Notes: a model not told the origin generated them from the sequence alone. DNA of 64,000 nt from JBFMFR01 sp040752025 (GCA_040752025.1 JBFMFR010000023.1:35549-99548); one strand, 5' to 3'; counted from the stretch's first letter, positions 16,655 to 24,580 are shown. A program made the numbers and translations.

Positions 16655-17737
16655 CTACTCTCCACTATCCAACAGCTTGGGTTCAACATCACGCAGCCAT
16701 GCGCCAACCTGGTGATCGTCGGCGGGCAGCACTTTGAATTCGACATTGGCGATCTCTACCGGCAGCGCTGGGCCTGGGTTGGCCGGCGCTGCAAGCGTGG
16801 CTGCCTGGCGGAGAACCTGTTTTTTCGTTTCGGCAGGCAGGTTGCCCACTGAAAGCAGCAATTCAGCAGCCTGGGCGCGGGCAGCAATGGCGTTCTGCAT
16901 CTGGGCATCCGGTGCAGAACCGGAGGTAATCAGGCGGCCATCCTGGTCGAATTCCAGGCCAGGGCCCAGGCTGCGGGCAATGTCAGCGATCTTGAAGCCG
17001 CCATTCTTGTCAGGGATAACAATGATCGGCTTGCCGTTCCAGGATTGGAAACCGAAGAACTTGAGCAGCAGCCAGGGGGTAGCCTTCCAGATCAGGAACA
17101 GCCCGAAAGCAAAAACCAGGACCAGCGCCAGGCGCAAGGCCCAGGTGCGGAAGAGCAGGGTCTGGCGCTGGCTTTCATCGCGGCGGATCAGCTCATTGAC
17201 CGCCAGTTGGGTGGCGGTGGCATGCACCTGGTTGTCGGCTTCGACCTGGGTTGCGGTGGCCGCCTGGGCTGTGCCGGTGGAAATCGCCTGCTGCGTCCCG
17301 GCGGCGCTGGTGGCCTGCCAGCTTTGTGCGGTAGCCGTGCCATCTGCGGCAACCTGGCTGGCCGTGGCGGTCGCTTCTCCAGAAGCCTGGGTCTGGCGAG
17401 TGAAGTACTGCTCTGTGGCTGCTGATTGGGTCAGGTTCAGGGCAACCAGGGTGGTCTGGCGGCTTACGTCCATCGCCACGGCGGTGCCGGTCAGGGCCAG
17501 GTTGTAGGCCTGGGCTTCGCCGGCCTGGATCGTCGAACGGGCCTGCATGGCCGAAGCCTGTTCGGTGGCAACGTAGGGTGGGATAGAAGTAGAGAGCAGG
17601 GCGCTGGTAGGCGGAGCGAAGGATGACTCAGGCACACCGGCGCAGCTTTGCAGGGTGAACAGGTAGATCACCAGAACAAAGGCCAGCCAGCCCAGAGCGC
17701 CGTTCTTGCGGATATGAGATGTCTTGTTATTCTTCAT
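16655..17737 (-). CDS. Lipoprotein with Ala/Thr-rich coiled region and one membrane helix
   Basis: 360 aa. The start at 17737 (ATG) is preferred; a TTG at 17752 is possible. The N-terminus has a signal peptide with lipobox-like LQSCAG. A 140-residue Ala/Thr/Gln-rich stretch follows (repeated ATAT/TAQ units, likely coiled coil), then a hydrophobic helix (LRLALVLVFAFGLFLIWKA), then a soluble region with an Ala-rich helix. No enzymatic motif. It may anchor a complex of the element to the membrane, together with the next small membrane gene. Function unknown. Confidence 0.6.
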   Translation of the reverse strand: MKNNKTSHIRKNGALGWLAFVLVIYLFTLQSCAGVPESSFAPPTSALLSTSIPPYVATEQASAMQARSTIQAGEAQAYNLALTGTAVAMDVSRQTTLVALNLTQSAATEQYFTRQTQASGEATATASQVAADGTATAQSWQATSAAGTQQAISTGTAQAATATQVEADNQVHATATQLAVNELIRRDESQRQTLLFRTWALRLALVLVFAFGLFLIWKATPWLLLKFFGFQSWNGKPIIVIPDKNGGFKIADIARSLGPGLEFDQDGRLITSGSAPDAQMQNAIAARAQAAELLLSVGNLPAETKKQVLRQAATLAAPANPGPALPVEIANVEFKVLPADDHQVGAWLRDVEPKLLDSGE

Positions 17738-17739
17738 GG

Positions 17740-18162
17740 CTACCAGCCCCAATTTCTGAACAGGGTATCTTCGGCTTCTTCAGGCTGCATGCTTTGCTCA
17801 ACAGGCAGGTAGAGAGATGGCAGGCGAGCGCCAGGATCCGGCAAGTAACCTGCCATTGGCTGCTCCTGGTGGAAAGAATGCTGGATGCCTGACTGAGGCA
17901 GCGGACTGATCCACTGGCTTTGTTTGGCAGCGCGCCGGATGGCCAGGAAATTGGCTACGCCAAAGCCCACACCAACACCAGCGATGATCGCTACCAGGAC
18001 CATAAAGCCGGTAATGCACTGGGAAGTCAGCAAGGCGGTCGAAGCCGTGGCGAATGCGACTCCGTTGGCCAGGTTGGCGGTTGCCGAGGTCAGGGCAGTC
18101 GCAAGGGAGAGCAAAACAACTACTGCGAGAAATCCGGCGAGGATGGCTGCCAATATTCTCAT
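17740..18162 (-). CDS. Small two-helix membrane protein
   Basis: 140 aa. Two hydrophobic helices lie at residues 3-25 (ILAAILAGFLAVVVLLSLAT) and 50-75 (ITGFMVLVAIIAGVGVGFGV). They are followed by a basic patch and a soluble Pro/Glu-rich tail. The start overlaps the stop of the XRE gene by ATGA, showing operon organisation. No family recognised. Confidence 0.6.
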   Translation of the reverse strand: MRILAAILAGFLAVVVLLSLATALTSATANLANGVAFATASTALLTSQCITGFMVLVAIIAGVGVGFGVANFLAIRRAAKQSQWISPLPQSGIQHSFHQEQPMAGYLPDPGARLPSLYLPVEQSMQPEEAEDTLFRNWGW

Positions 18163-18596
18163 CGCGGGCCTCCCAAAGCATCGCTGGCGCTTTCAGGTGC
18201 GTTTTTCTGATCTGAAGAATGGATGGCCCAATCCTGGCCTGTTCTTTGAATAGCGCCAGCAATTTCGATAAGCAGGCGCTGAGATGGCGGCGAGAGCTGG
18301 TCATAAATGCGCAACAGGTTGGCGCGTTCCAGGTTGATCTGCTCCAGATCCAGGGCGTTGGTTGCTCCGCTCATTTGCAAAAACATCGTCGCCGACTGGC
18401 CTGTTGCTTGAGACAGATGTAAACAAGTCTCCAATGTGGGCAGCCGGTCAGGATAGTAAATCAGGCTGCGTAACGTGCCCTGTGATAGCCCGGCGCGGCG
18501 TGATAATTCGGTGAGTGTGACGTTATGCCTGGCTACATAATCTAAGAGCCACTGTCCCAGAAGCGATATACCTTTATGTTGTTTCTTTTGAGACAT
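18159..18596 (-). CDS. XRE-family (Cro/CI type) transcriptional regulator
   Basis: 145 aa, first gene of the leftward replicon operon. The helix-turn-helix is at residues 25-60: NVTLTELSRRAGLSQGTLRS followed by LETCLHLSQATG. The remainder is a helical extension without a recognised ligand or peptidase domain. Its location at the promoter end of a single long operon is typical of plasmid or phage copy-control or immunity regulators. The hairpin at 18659-18689 lies in its upstream region and could be its operator. Confidence 0.8.
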   Translation of the reverse strand: MSQKKQHKGISLLGQWLLDYVARHNVTLTELSRRAGLSQGTLRSLIYYPDRLPTLETCLHLSQATGQSATMFLQMSGATNALDLEQINLERANLLRIYDQLSPPSQRLLIEIAGAIQRTGQDWAIHSSDQKNAPESASDALGGPR

Positions 18597-19009
18597 ATAC
18601 TTGATCTCACAGTACCTAAAGAACCTTGTGTTTCCAGCAAATATGGTGTTAAATACAAGCGACTCCCATACATAAAGTACGGGAGTCGCAACCTACAAGA
18701 ATCGAATTTACTTGTCGGTGATCATAAGCCTGCAAGCGGGCGTCAGGGTGCGTTTCTTCTTACTTCACTGATCGAACTCGCGCTGGATGATTCGCAGCGC
18801 TTCTTCGAGCAGCGTATCGGGAGGAATCAGGAGGATTCTTTGAGTGCTTAAGTTGTACCAATGGGGAGCGCTCCCTTCCTTCCCGCTGCACTACATCCCA
18901 CATCGTTCCCTGAATTCGCCCGGTGTATGCCGGGCGAGTTCGATTCTGGGCCTGGAATATTGGTACAATATCGGGGTGGTTTGGAGCATGAACGAGAGGA
19001 GGCGGGGCT
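18597..19009. other. Intergenic region at the right side of the replicon
   Basis: Holds the upstream region of the XRE gene with the hairpin at 18659-18689. On the minus strand at about 18773-18838 there is a short open frame ending in LIPPDTLLEEALRIIQREFD, which looks protein-like but lacks a start or ribosome site. A TACAAT hexamer near 18963 could serve DUF6429. The whole stretch is probably the insertion boundary of the replicon. No att repeat was recognised. Confidence 0.4.
18659..18689. repeat. Perfect stem-loop upstream of the XRE gene
   Basis: Arms GCGACTCCC (18659-18667) and GGGAGTCGC (18681-18689) are exact inverted repeats. After one mismatch a further TAC/GTA pairs, leaving a five-base loop. 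No T-run follows. Operator, origin or terminal feature of the replicon are all possible. Confidence 0.55.
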
Positions 19010-19258
19010 GTGGAGTACGATACGGATAAAGTGGACGAGGCGACGCTGGCGCTGCTGTACCTGGTGATGTTTTCGGACGACTACGGGACGTGCGCCTGGA
19101 AATCTTTCGATTGGGACAGCATGGACCGGCTGTACGAGAAGGGCTACATCAGCAACCCGAAGAGCAAGGCCAGGTCGGTGGCGGTCACTCCGGAAGGGGA
19201 AAGGCGGGCGGCGGAGTTGTTCGAACTGTTTTTCGGGGCATCGCCGAAAGGGGATTAG
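19010..19258 (+). CDS. DUF6429 family small protein
   Basis: 82 aa. GTG start preceded by GAGGAGGCGGGG. The sequence (DEATLALLYLVMFSDDYG, then KSFDWDSMDRLYEKGYISN and SVAVTPEGERRAAELFE) looks like a compact winged-helix-type fold and matches the small DUF6429 family as I recall it. Function is unknown. It lies in a zone of small accessory genes next to a toxin-antitoxin pair. Confidence 0.65.
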   Translation: MEYDTDKVDEATLALLYLVMFSDDYGTCAWKSFDWDSMDRLYEKGYISNPKSKARSVAVTPEGERRAAELFELFFGASPKGD

Positions 19259-19415
19259 GGGCGAGAGTCCGGCGGAGGTACTTGGGGGGGAGAGGTGGAT
19301 GAGGCGGCGCTCGGGCGGCTGAGGTCGCGGCAACGCAGGGCAGGAAGTTGCCTGAACTGGGATATGGCCCTGCCAGCATGAGGGTGCTCCCCAGGTCTGG
19401 CAGATGAGGGTGGTA

Positions 19416-19444
19416 TGTTGCAACACAACAATTTGGTGTATAAT
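19416..19444 (+). promoter_or_regulatory. Promoter and palindromic operator of the toxin-antitoxin operon
   Basis: TATAAT at 19439-19444 with TTGCAA at 19418-19423 as a poor -35 (15-bp spacer). TTGCAA is the core of the palindrome TGTTGCAACA (19416-19425), followed by a further CAACA. A palindrome over the -35 element is the usual site of RHH-antitoxin autorepression. Inferred. Confidence 0.5.
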
Positions 19445-19488
19445 TCGAATGTAATATTATTGTGTACAGTGAGATGAGGAGGTAGATA

Positions 19489-19722
19489 ATGTACCGCACC
19501 CAAATTTTGCTCGAACCTGAGCAGCACAAAGCACTGGCCGAAATCGCTCACCGCGAGAAGCGCAGTCTCTCCGATGTGGTCAGAACGATGTTGCAACAGC
19601 AGCTCGAAGAGCGTAAGAAGCTGGATCTGGCGCTGGCGGCAAAAGCATTGTTGGCTGACTACCAGGAGGATCCTGATCTGACCACCTTCACCGCGCTCGA
19701 TGCAGAGGATTTCCATGCGTAA
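19489..19722 (+). CDS. Ribbon-helix-helix antitoxin
   Basis: 77 aa. YRTQILLEPEQHKALAEIA followed by REKRSLSDVVRTMLQQQLEE is a standard RHH N-terminal DNA-binding fold. The C-terminal acidic part (ADYQEDPDLTTFTALDAEDF) would bind the toxin. It overlaps the toxin gene by eight bases. GAGGAGG precedes the ATG by eight bases. Expected to repress its own operon together with the toxin. Confidence 0.85.
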   Translation: MYRTQILLEPEQHKALAEIAHREKRSLSDVVRTMLQQQLEERKKLDLALAAKALLADYQEDPDLTTFTALDAEDFHA

Positions 19723-20053
19723 GGGGGAAGTCTGGCTGATCAATCTTGATCCAACCGTTGGAGCAGAGATTCAAAAAACGCGTCCGGCTGTGATCGTCAG
19801 CGAGGATGCCATTGGGATATTACCGCTGCGAGTCATTGTACCATTGACGGATTGGAAAGAGCGCTACGAGATTGCTCCCTGGATGGTGCAGATTGATCCG
19901 GATAAGGCCAACGGCCTGGGCAAAGCCTCGGCTGCGGATACGTTTCAAATTCGTTCGGTATCTCAGGCCAGGTTTGTCAACCGCATCGGTAGAATTTCAG
20001 ATGTGCGCCTTCAAGAAATATTAAGGGGCATTCAAACGGTTATCGGTGTCTGA
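19715..20053 (+). CDS. MazF/PemK-family endoribonuclease toxin
   Basis: 112 aa from the internal ATG at 19715, whose product begins MRKGEVWLINLDPTVGAEIQ, the MazF start. Further motifs: KTRPAVIVSEDA (strand with conserved Arg/Pro), RVIVPLTDW, and KASAADTFQIRSVSQARF. Length is typical of the family. In known systems MazF cleaves mRNA at short sites when the antitoxin is lost. Stabilisation of the neighbouring replicon is possible. Confidence 0.88.
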   Translation: MRKGEVWLINLDPTVGAEIQKTRPAVIVSEDAIGILPLRVIVPLTDWKERYEIAPWMVQIDPDKANGLGKASAADTFQIRSVSQARFVNRIGRISDVRLQEILRGIQTVIGV

Positions 20054-20077
20054 GGGAGTGTTGAGTAACCGGGTGCA

Positions 20078-20197
20078 CTATCCTCTGGCGGGTTCTGCCG
20101 CGCCTGCTTGTACCACATCCAAGACAGCCTGTGGGTGCTTGGCGGCTACCTGGAGCAGCACGCGTGCTGGGCCTTCGGGCACACGGAAATTACTGAT
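20078..20197 (-). pseudogene. C-terminal fragment of a HigA/XRE-type antitoxin
   Basis: On the minus strand a frame reads FRVPEGPARVLLQVAAKHP, then QAVLDVV, then a stop. This closely resembles the end of XRE antitoxins of the HigA class, which close with a 'PARALL..A..P.AV' helix. The frame has a stop immediately upstream and no HTH, so only the tail remains. It is wedged between the MazF gene and the lipoprotein gene. Confidence 0.5.
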
Positions 20198-20498
20198 TCA
20201 AACGTTCGACCTCAGCGCTGATCTGGGGCAGGAGTTCGTTGACGCGGTTCAGGTATTGGCTGCCTTTGTCCATCAGGGTGATGTCGCGGGTCTGGCTTTG
20301 CCAGGAGGCGTCCATAAACACGGCGCTGTCCGCGATCAGCAGGTCTATCTGGAGATTGACGGCGTTGGCTGACAGGTTGAAGTGGTCGATGGCGGGGTAG
20401 AGGGCATCGAGGTAGTTACTGCTGCAAGCTGTGAGAAATGCCAAGAAACTCGCCAGGATGAACAGGCCGGGCTTTAGGGTGGGATTTCGGGTATGCAT
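20190..20498 (-). CDS. Small lipoprotein
   Basis: 102 aa. Signal peptide with lipobox LTACSS (Cys about residue 25). The mature part is mainly helical (LDALYPAIDHFNLSANAVNL, then LNRVNELLPQISAEVERLN). It follows the SdpI gene by nine bases and is likely cotranscribed with it. No family recognised. Confidence 0.6.
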   Translation of the reverse strand: MHTRNPTLKPGLFILASFLAFLTACSSNYLDALYPAIDHFNLSANAVNLQIDLLIADSAVFMDASWQSQTRDITLMDKGSQYLNRVNELLPQISAEVERLNQ

Positions 20499-20507
20499 GG
20501 GCGCTCC

Positions 20508-20849
20508 TCAGGTGTCCTCTTGCAGCAACCGCAGGCAGCGAAAGCTGCGCCACAGGGCCAGTGCCAGACCGACCACGACGACCACCAGGCAGGCCAGGGC
20601 GTAGGCGTCGATGCTCAAGCCGGGGATGGGGTAGAGCAGCAGGGCAGCGAGGGCGACGGACAGGCCGTTGGCCAACAGCCAGCGCCCGGCGCAGCGGTTG
20701 GCGGGGTACCACAGTTTGGGATCGGACAGGGTGGCGCGGGTGCGAAAGCCGTAGATGGGGTTGGGCGGGATGATGCCGGCGATCAGGGGCAGGGAGAGCA
20801 GGGCCAGGAGCAGGCCGGAGGTCAGGTAGAGGAGGAGCAGGGTGGTCAT
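20508..20849 (-). CDS. SdpI-family membrane protein
   Basis: 113 aa with three hydrophobic segments. The loop IPPNPIYGFRTRATLSDP followed by LWYPANRCAGRWLLANGL is the SdpI signature. Characterised SdpI gives immunity to the SdpC toxin in Bacillus, but most homologues are of unknown role. No SdpC-like gene is visible nearby. It forms a two-gene unit with the lipoprotein. Confidence 0.8.
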   Translation of the reverse strand: MTTLLLLYLTSGLLLALLSLPLIAGIIPPNPIYGFRTRATLSDPKLWYPANRCAGRWLLANGLSVALAALLLYPIPGLSIDAYALACLVVVVVGLALALWRSFRCLRLLQEDT

Positions 20850-20982
20850 GGGATTCTCCTACAGTTCGAAGGTAAGTATTGGCGGAGGGAGGGGCAACAG
20901 GTGCAACGCACGGTGAACGTGCATCGCACCGGGGCTTGGGGTGATCAACCAGATGGGTGGGGGCGAGCCGCGGAAAGACAAA

Positions 20983-21009
20983 CTACCCGGTGATCCTTTC
21001 ACCGGGTAG
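20983..21009. repeat. Perfect 11-bp stem-loop at a gene break
   Basis: CTACCCGGTGA (20983-20993), loop TCCTT, TCACCGGGTAG (20999-21009). It ends exactly at an in-frame stop just before the Trypco1-like fragment. It may be a terminator of lost genes or the scar of a small mobile element. Confidence 0.6.
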
Positions 21010-21018
21010 TATAACAGG

Positions 21019-21261
21019 TTGGCGCGGGCGCTGCGCGAGAAGCTGGATGAGCTGCGGGCGGACGAGGTGGAGGTGAGCTTCGGTCTGAAGACGATTGGCG
21101 AAGTGGGCAATTTCGCCGTGGGCAAGGCCGGGGTGGAGGCGAATTACACGGTGGCGTTGAAGTGGAAGAATGCGGCCGGGACGGAGATGGAGCGGCGCGT
21201 GAAGAGGGCGCAGCGGCGTGGGATGATGAGGCGCGGTAAACGGATTATTGGAACGGATTGA
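21019..21261 (+). pseudogene. Truncated Trypco1/CU044_2847-like protein
   Basis: An 80-codon frame opens with TTG directly after the hairpin and reads LREKLDELRADEVEVSFGL, then IGEVGNFAVGKAGVEANYTV. This resembles the C-terminal half of the trypsin-co-occurring (CU044_2847) family. The usual N-terminal strand region and a ribosome site are missing, so it is probably a fragment. The family is known to associate with signalling and defence-like proteins; here it precedes a Ser/Thr kinase. Confidence 0.45.
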
Positions 21262-21273
21262 ACGGATGGGTGA

Positions 21274-21324
21274 GTGCGCTTGGAGCGCACTTGGGGTAGC
21301 AGGCTGAGATTTGGAATCTCAGCC
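21274..21324. repeat. Pair of hairpins with TGG loops
   Basis: GTGCGCT-TGG-AGCGCAC (21274-21290) and GGCTGAGATT-TGG-AATCTCAGCC (21302-21324) are perfect stems of 7 and 10 bp that share the same three-base loop, spaced 11 bases apart. They lie in the 243-base gap before the kinase gene. REP-like junk or a transcription roadblock are possible. A TATAAT at 21389-21394 further on may be the kinase promoter -10. Confidence 0.5.
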
Positions 21325-21504
21325 GTTTGGCGGCCTGGGGGTTGGCTGAGAGTTTGCTGAGAAAGAGATAATTACGGTCTAAATAGGGTATAATTTAGGT
21401 GGACTCATGCTTGGAATGGGTCGATTTTCTCATAACGCATTTATGCTCGCACTTATGTGTTGTTGGCACTGGTAGAGCACGTGGTTGTCTAAGGAGGCAC
21501 TCGG

Positions 21505-24500
21505 ATGGACCTGGTAGGGCAGAAGCTCGGAAAGTATGAATTGTTGGAAAAGCTCGGTCAGGGGGGCATGGCGCAGGTGTACAAGGCGCGCCAACCGATG
21601 ATCGAGCGCATGGTGGCGATCAAGGTGATGCAAACGCACCTGGCGGATTCGCCCAAGTTCGTGGAGCGTTTCATGCGCGAGGCGCAGCGCCTGGGGCAGT
21701 TGCGCCACCCGAACATCGTCAGCGTGATGGATTTCGACATCGTCGGCGAGACTCATTACCTGGTGATGGATTTCATCAGCGGCCCGTCGCTGGAGATGTA
21801 TCTGGAACGGCGGCGCCCGCTGCCGCCGGAGGAGGCGCTACGGCTGACCAGCCAGATCGTGAGGGCGCTGCAGTACGCCCACGAGCAGGGGGTGGTGCAC
21901 AACGATCTCAAGCCGGCCAACGTGATGTTCCAGGATAACACAGCCCAGCAGTTGGTGCTGACCGATTTCGGCATTGCCCGCCTGGTAGATACCTCGGGCG
22001 TGGCGCAGAGCAGCACGATCATCGGCACGCCGGCCTACATGAGCCCGGAAGCCGTGCAGGGCAAGCCGCTGGATGGGCGATCGGACCTGTACAGCGTGGG
22101 GGTGATGCTGTACGAGATGCTGACCGGGGAGCAGCCTTACCAGGGCGATACGCCGGTCTCGGTGATCTTACAGCACGTCAACGCCCCACCGCCGGATGTG
22201 CGCACTTCCTACCCGAACCTGCCGGAAGCAGTAGCGGCGATCATCGAGCGAGCCATGGCCAAGGAACCCGAGGCGCGCTACCGGGACGCGGCCGAGATGG
22301 GCAAGGCGGTGGAGGCGGCGCTGCGCCAGTTGAGCGAGCCGCCCAGGACGGTGCAGATCACCGGGCAGCCCAGGCCAGCGACAGCCGCGGCTTACGGCGG
22401 CACGGCGCAGATGCGCAGCGGGACCCAGGCGGGGTCTGCGTTGCAGCCCGGTTTTGCAGGCCAATCTGTGCCTATGGGGCAGGCTGCGCCTGCTACCCAG
22501 GCGGCGACGCCGCTGTTCAGGCGCCCGTGGGTGTGGGCGCTGGGCGGCGTAGTGGCGCTGGGGATGATTTTGTTCTTCGTGGTGGGCGGGGCAGCCTTGA
22601 TGGCAGTTGGGCGGCGGGCGGCGCAAACGCCGACGCCCGTGGCACAGGCCACCCAGGGCAGCCCGACAACGGCGCCGACCAACGCTCCCGGGGTCAATCC
22701 AACGGCAACGGGCGAAGCGCCGGGTGAGGCGGCGCCCGTGGAAACACCTGCGGTCATCACCGAGGTCGAAGCCAACCGCTTCGGCAGCCTGAGCGTGGCG
22801 CTGGACAGCCAGGGGCAGCCCAGGCAAATCCAACTGGCGCTGGATAATGTGCCGCTGCCGCCGGCCGAGACGCAGTATGTGCTGTGGCTGGGGGATGGGT
22901 CCAGTTTCACCCGCCTGGGGAGCCTGGTGGTGCAGGATGGGGGCATCCGCTTCCTGGCCCCGGTGGATATCGCTGTTTTGGCAGGTTTGCAGCAGGCGCT
23001 GGTGACGGTGGAGAGCGACCCTGAAGGGGCCAGCGCGCCTTCGCAGCAGGTGGTTTTCTCCGGGCAATTCTCAGACGGCCAGTTGGCTGAGTTCCGCCAA
23101 CTGGTGGTGAGCAGCGAGGAAGCCACGGGCAGGCCTTACCTGGCGGCGATCCTGGAGCAGAGCGATGCGGCTTACCAGCACCAGGTGTTCCAGGTGGAGG
23201 CGCTGGCCGATGGCGACTTAAAGCAGGCGCGCCAGCACACTGAGCACGTGATCAACATCCTGGAGGGCAAGGAAGGGGCGGACTTCGGCGACCTGGACGG
23301 CAACGGACGAACGGAGAACCCGGGCGACGATGTGGGCGTGCAGCGCTACATTACTCAGGCCAGCCAGCACGTGCTGGCGGCGGCCTCAGCCGATCCACAG
23401 ACCGTGCAGCGCCGGGCGCAGGCCGAGCAGGCGGCGGCGCGTTACGCCGCCGATTTGCAGGCCTTGCAGCAGGTGGTGGCGCTCAATTTGAAGGTGCTGG
23501 CGGCCGATACGGCGGAGGAAGCCGCTCCGCTGGCCGAGCAGGCCCAGGCGCAGTTCGACGCGCTGCGCAATGGGCAGCAGGGGCTGGAGGGTTTGTTGTG
23601 GAGCAACCACTTCGCCCTGGGCGTGGTGGGCATGGCGATGATCACCGACCCATCCCTGGCATCTGAAGCGGTCCCGCAGGCGAGCGCGGCGGCCACCTTC
23701 CGGCTGGTGGAAGGCAATGATTTCAGCCTGCAGATCAACGGGCTGCCGGTGGTGCCCGCCGAGCAGGTATATGCGCTGTGGGCCAGGGCCGCCGGAGCAG
23801 AGCAGTTCACATTGCTCACGGTTGTGCCCGAAGGGACTCTGGTGGGGGGAGGCAAAGCGCCGGTGAACCTGTACCAGGCCTTCGACCAGTTGGCGCTGAG
23901 CCTGGAGTCGAACAAGGCTGTCCCACAGTCGCCCACGCGGCTGCTGTTGAGCGGGACGCTCTCGCCGCAGGCGGGCGGGCTGCTGGTGCAGTTGACCGCC
24001 GCCGATCAGGGAGCGCTGAGCAAAGCGCAGGGGCAGGCGGATATCGCCGCTGAGCACATGCAGTACCTGCTGGCAGCCATCCAGAGCAACAACCTGCCGC
24101 TGGCCAAGCGCCACACTGAGCACATCGTCAATACCCTGGAGGGGCAGGACGGCGAGCATTACGGCGACGTGAACGGGGACGGCAATGCGCAGGACCCTGG
24201 CGACCGTGTGGGCGTGCTGGGCTATCTGAAGCGCGTTCACGAAGAAGCCAGCGCCTTGCAGAACGAAAGCCTGTCACCTGAACAGACGGCGTATTTGCAG
24301 CAACTGCTGGCGGTGGAGCAGAACAGCGAGCAGTTGATCGCCGACTGCTACGAAGCAGCGATGAAGATCATCGCCTCGGACACGGCCGAGGAAGCGCAGA
24401 ACAACGCTTTGATCTTCCAGGAACTGGTGCAGGCGCTGCAGACCGGCCGGGACCTGGATGGGAATGGGGCGATCGACACCTTGACGGGCGAGGGCGGCTT

Positions 24501-24555
24501 GCAGGCGCTTGCCAACCTGGCCGGGCTGGTGGGCCAGGTGAGTCTGAACCCATAA
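21505..24555 (+). CDS. Membrane Ser/Thr protein kinase with duplicated RskA-like/EF-loop ectodomain
   Basis: 1016 aa. The kinase domain (residues 10-275) has Gly loop LGQGGMAQVYKA, catalytic Lys in MVAIKVM, catalytic loop HNDLKPANVMF, DFGIARL and MSPEAVQG. The usual HRD arginine is Asn, so this is a non-RD kinase. A Pro/Thr-rich linker and one membrane helix (about 343-366) lead to an outside region with two copies of a module: an anti-sigma-K-like beta domain (about 425-515 and 730-820) followed by a helical HTEHVINxLEG segment ending in an EF-hand-like loop (DLDGNGRTENPGD at about 594; DVNGDGNAQDPGD at about 888). A third loop, DLDGNGAIDTLTG, lies near the end. Calcium sensing is inference. 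Confidence 0.85.
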   Translation: MDLVGQKLGKYELLEKLGQGGMAQVYKARQPMIERMVAIKVMQTHLADSPKFVERFMREAQRLGQLRHPNIVSVMDFDIVGETHYLVMDFISGPSLEMYLERRRPLPPEEALRLTSQIVRALQYAHEQGVVHNDLKPANVMFQDNTAQQLVLTDFGIARLVDTSGVAQSSTIIGTPAYMSPEAVQGKPLDGRSDLYSVGVMLYEMLTGEQPYQGDTPVSVILQHVNAPPPDVRTSYPNLPEAVAAIIERAMAKEPEARYRDAAEMGKAVEAALRQLSEPPRTVQITGQPRPATAAAYGGTAQMRSGTQAGSALQPGFAGQSVPMGQAAPATQAATPLFRRPWVWALGGVVALGMILFFVVGGAALMAVGRRAAQTPTPVAQATQGSPTTAPTNAPGVNPTATGEAPGEAAPVETPAVITEVEANRFGSLSVALDSQGQPRQIQLALDNVPLPPAETQYVLWLGDGSSFTRLGSLVVQDGGIRFLAPVDIAVLAGLQQALVTVESDPEGASAPSQQVVFSGQFSDGQLAEFRQLVVSSEEATGRPYLAAILEQSDAAYQHQVFQVEALADGDLKQARQHTEHVINILEGKEGADFGDLDGNGRTENPGDDVGVQRYITQASQHVLAAASADPQTVQRRAQAEQAAARYAADLQALQQVVALNLKVLAADTAEEAAPLAEQAQAQFDALRNGQQGLEGLLWSNHFALGVVGMAMITDPSLASEAVPQASAAATFRLVEGNDFSLQINGLPVVPAEQVYALWARAAGAEQFTLLTVVPEGTLVGGGKAPVNLYQAFDQLALSLESNKAVPQSPTRLLLSGTLSPQAGGLLVQLTAADQGALSKAQGQADIAAEHMQYLLAAIQSNNLPLAKRHTEHIVNTLEGQDGEHYGDVNGDGNAQDPGDRVGVLGYLKRVHEEASALQNESLSPEQTAYLQQLLAVEQNSEQLIADCYEAAMKIIASDTAEEAQNNALIFQELVQALQTGRDLDGNGAIDTLTGEGGLQALANLAGLVGQVSLNP

Positions 24556-24580
24556 CGGGCGCAACGCTAGCGTAAAATGT

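Noticed and set aside
7106..18900. att direct repeats bounding the replicon
   Set aside because: By eye no exact repeat of 12 bases or more is shared between the left (7.1-7.6 kb) and right (18.6-18.9 kb) gaps; a computed comparison would be needed.
22168..23067. Minus frames opposite the Ser/Thr kinase (also 23386-24240)
   Set aside because: Shadows; the kinase frame has clear conserved motifs over the whole length.
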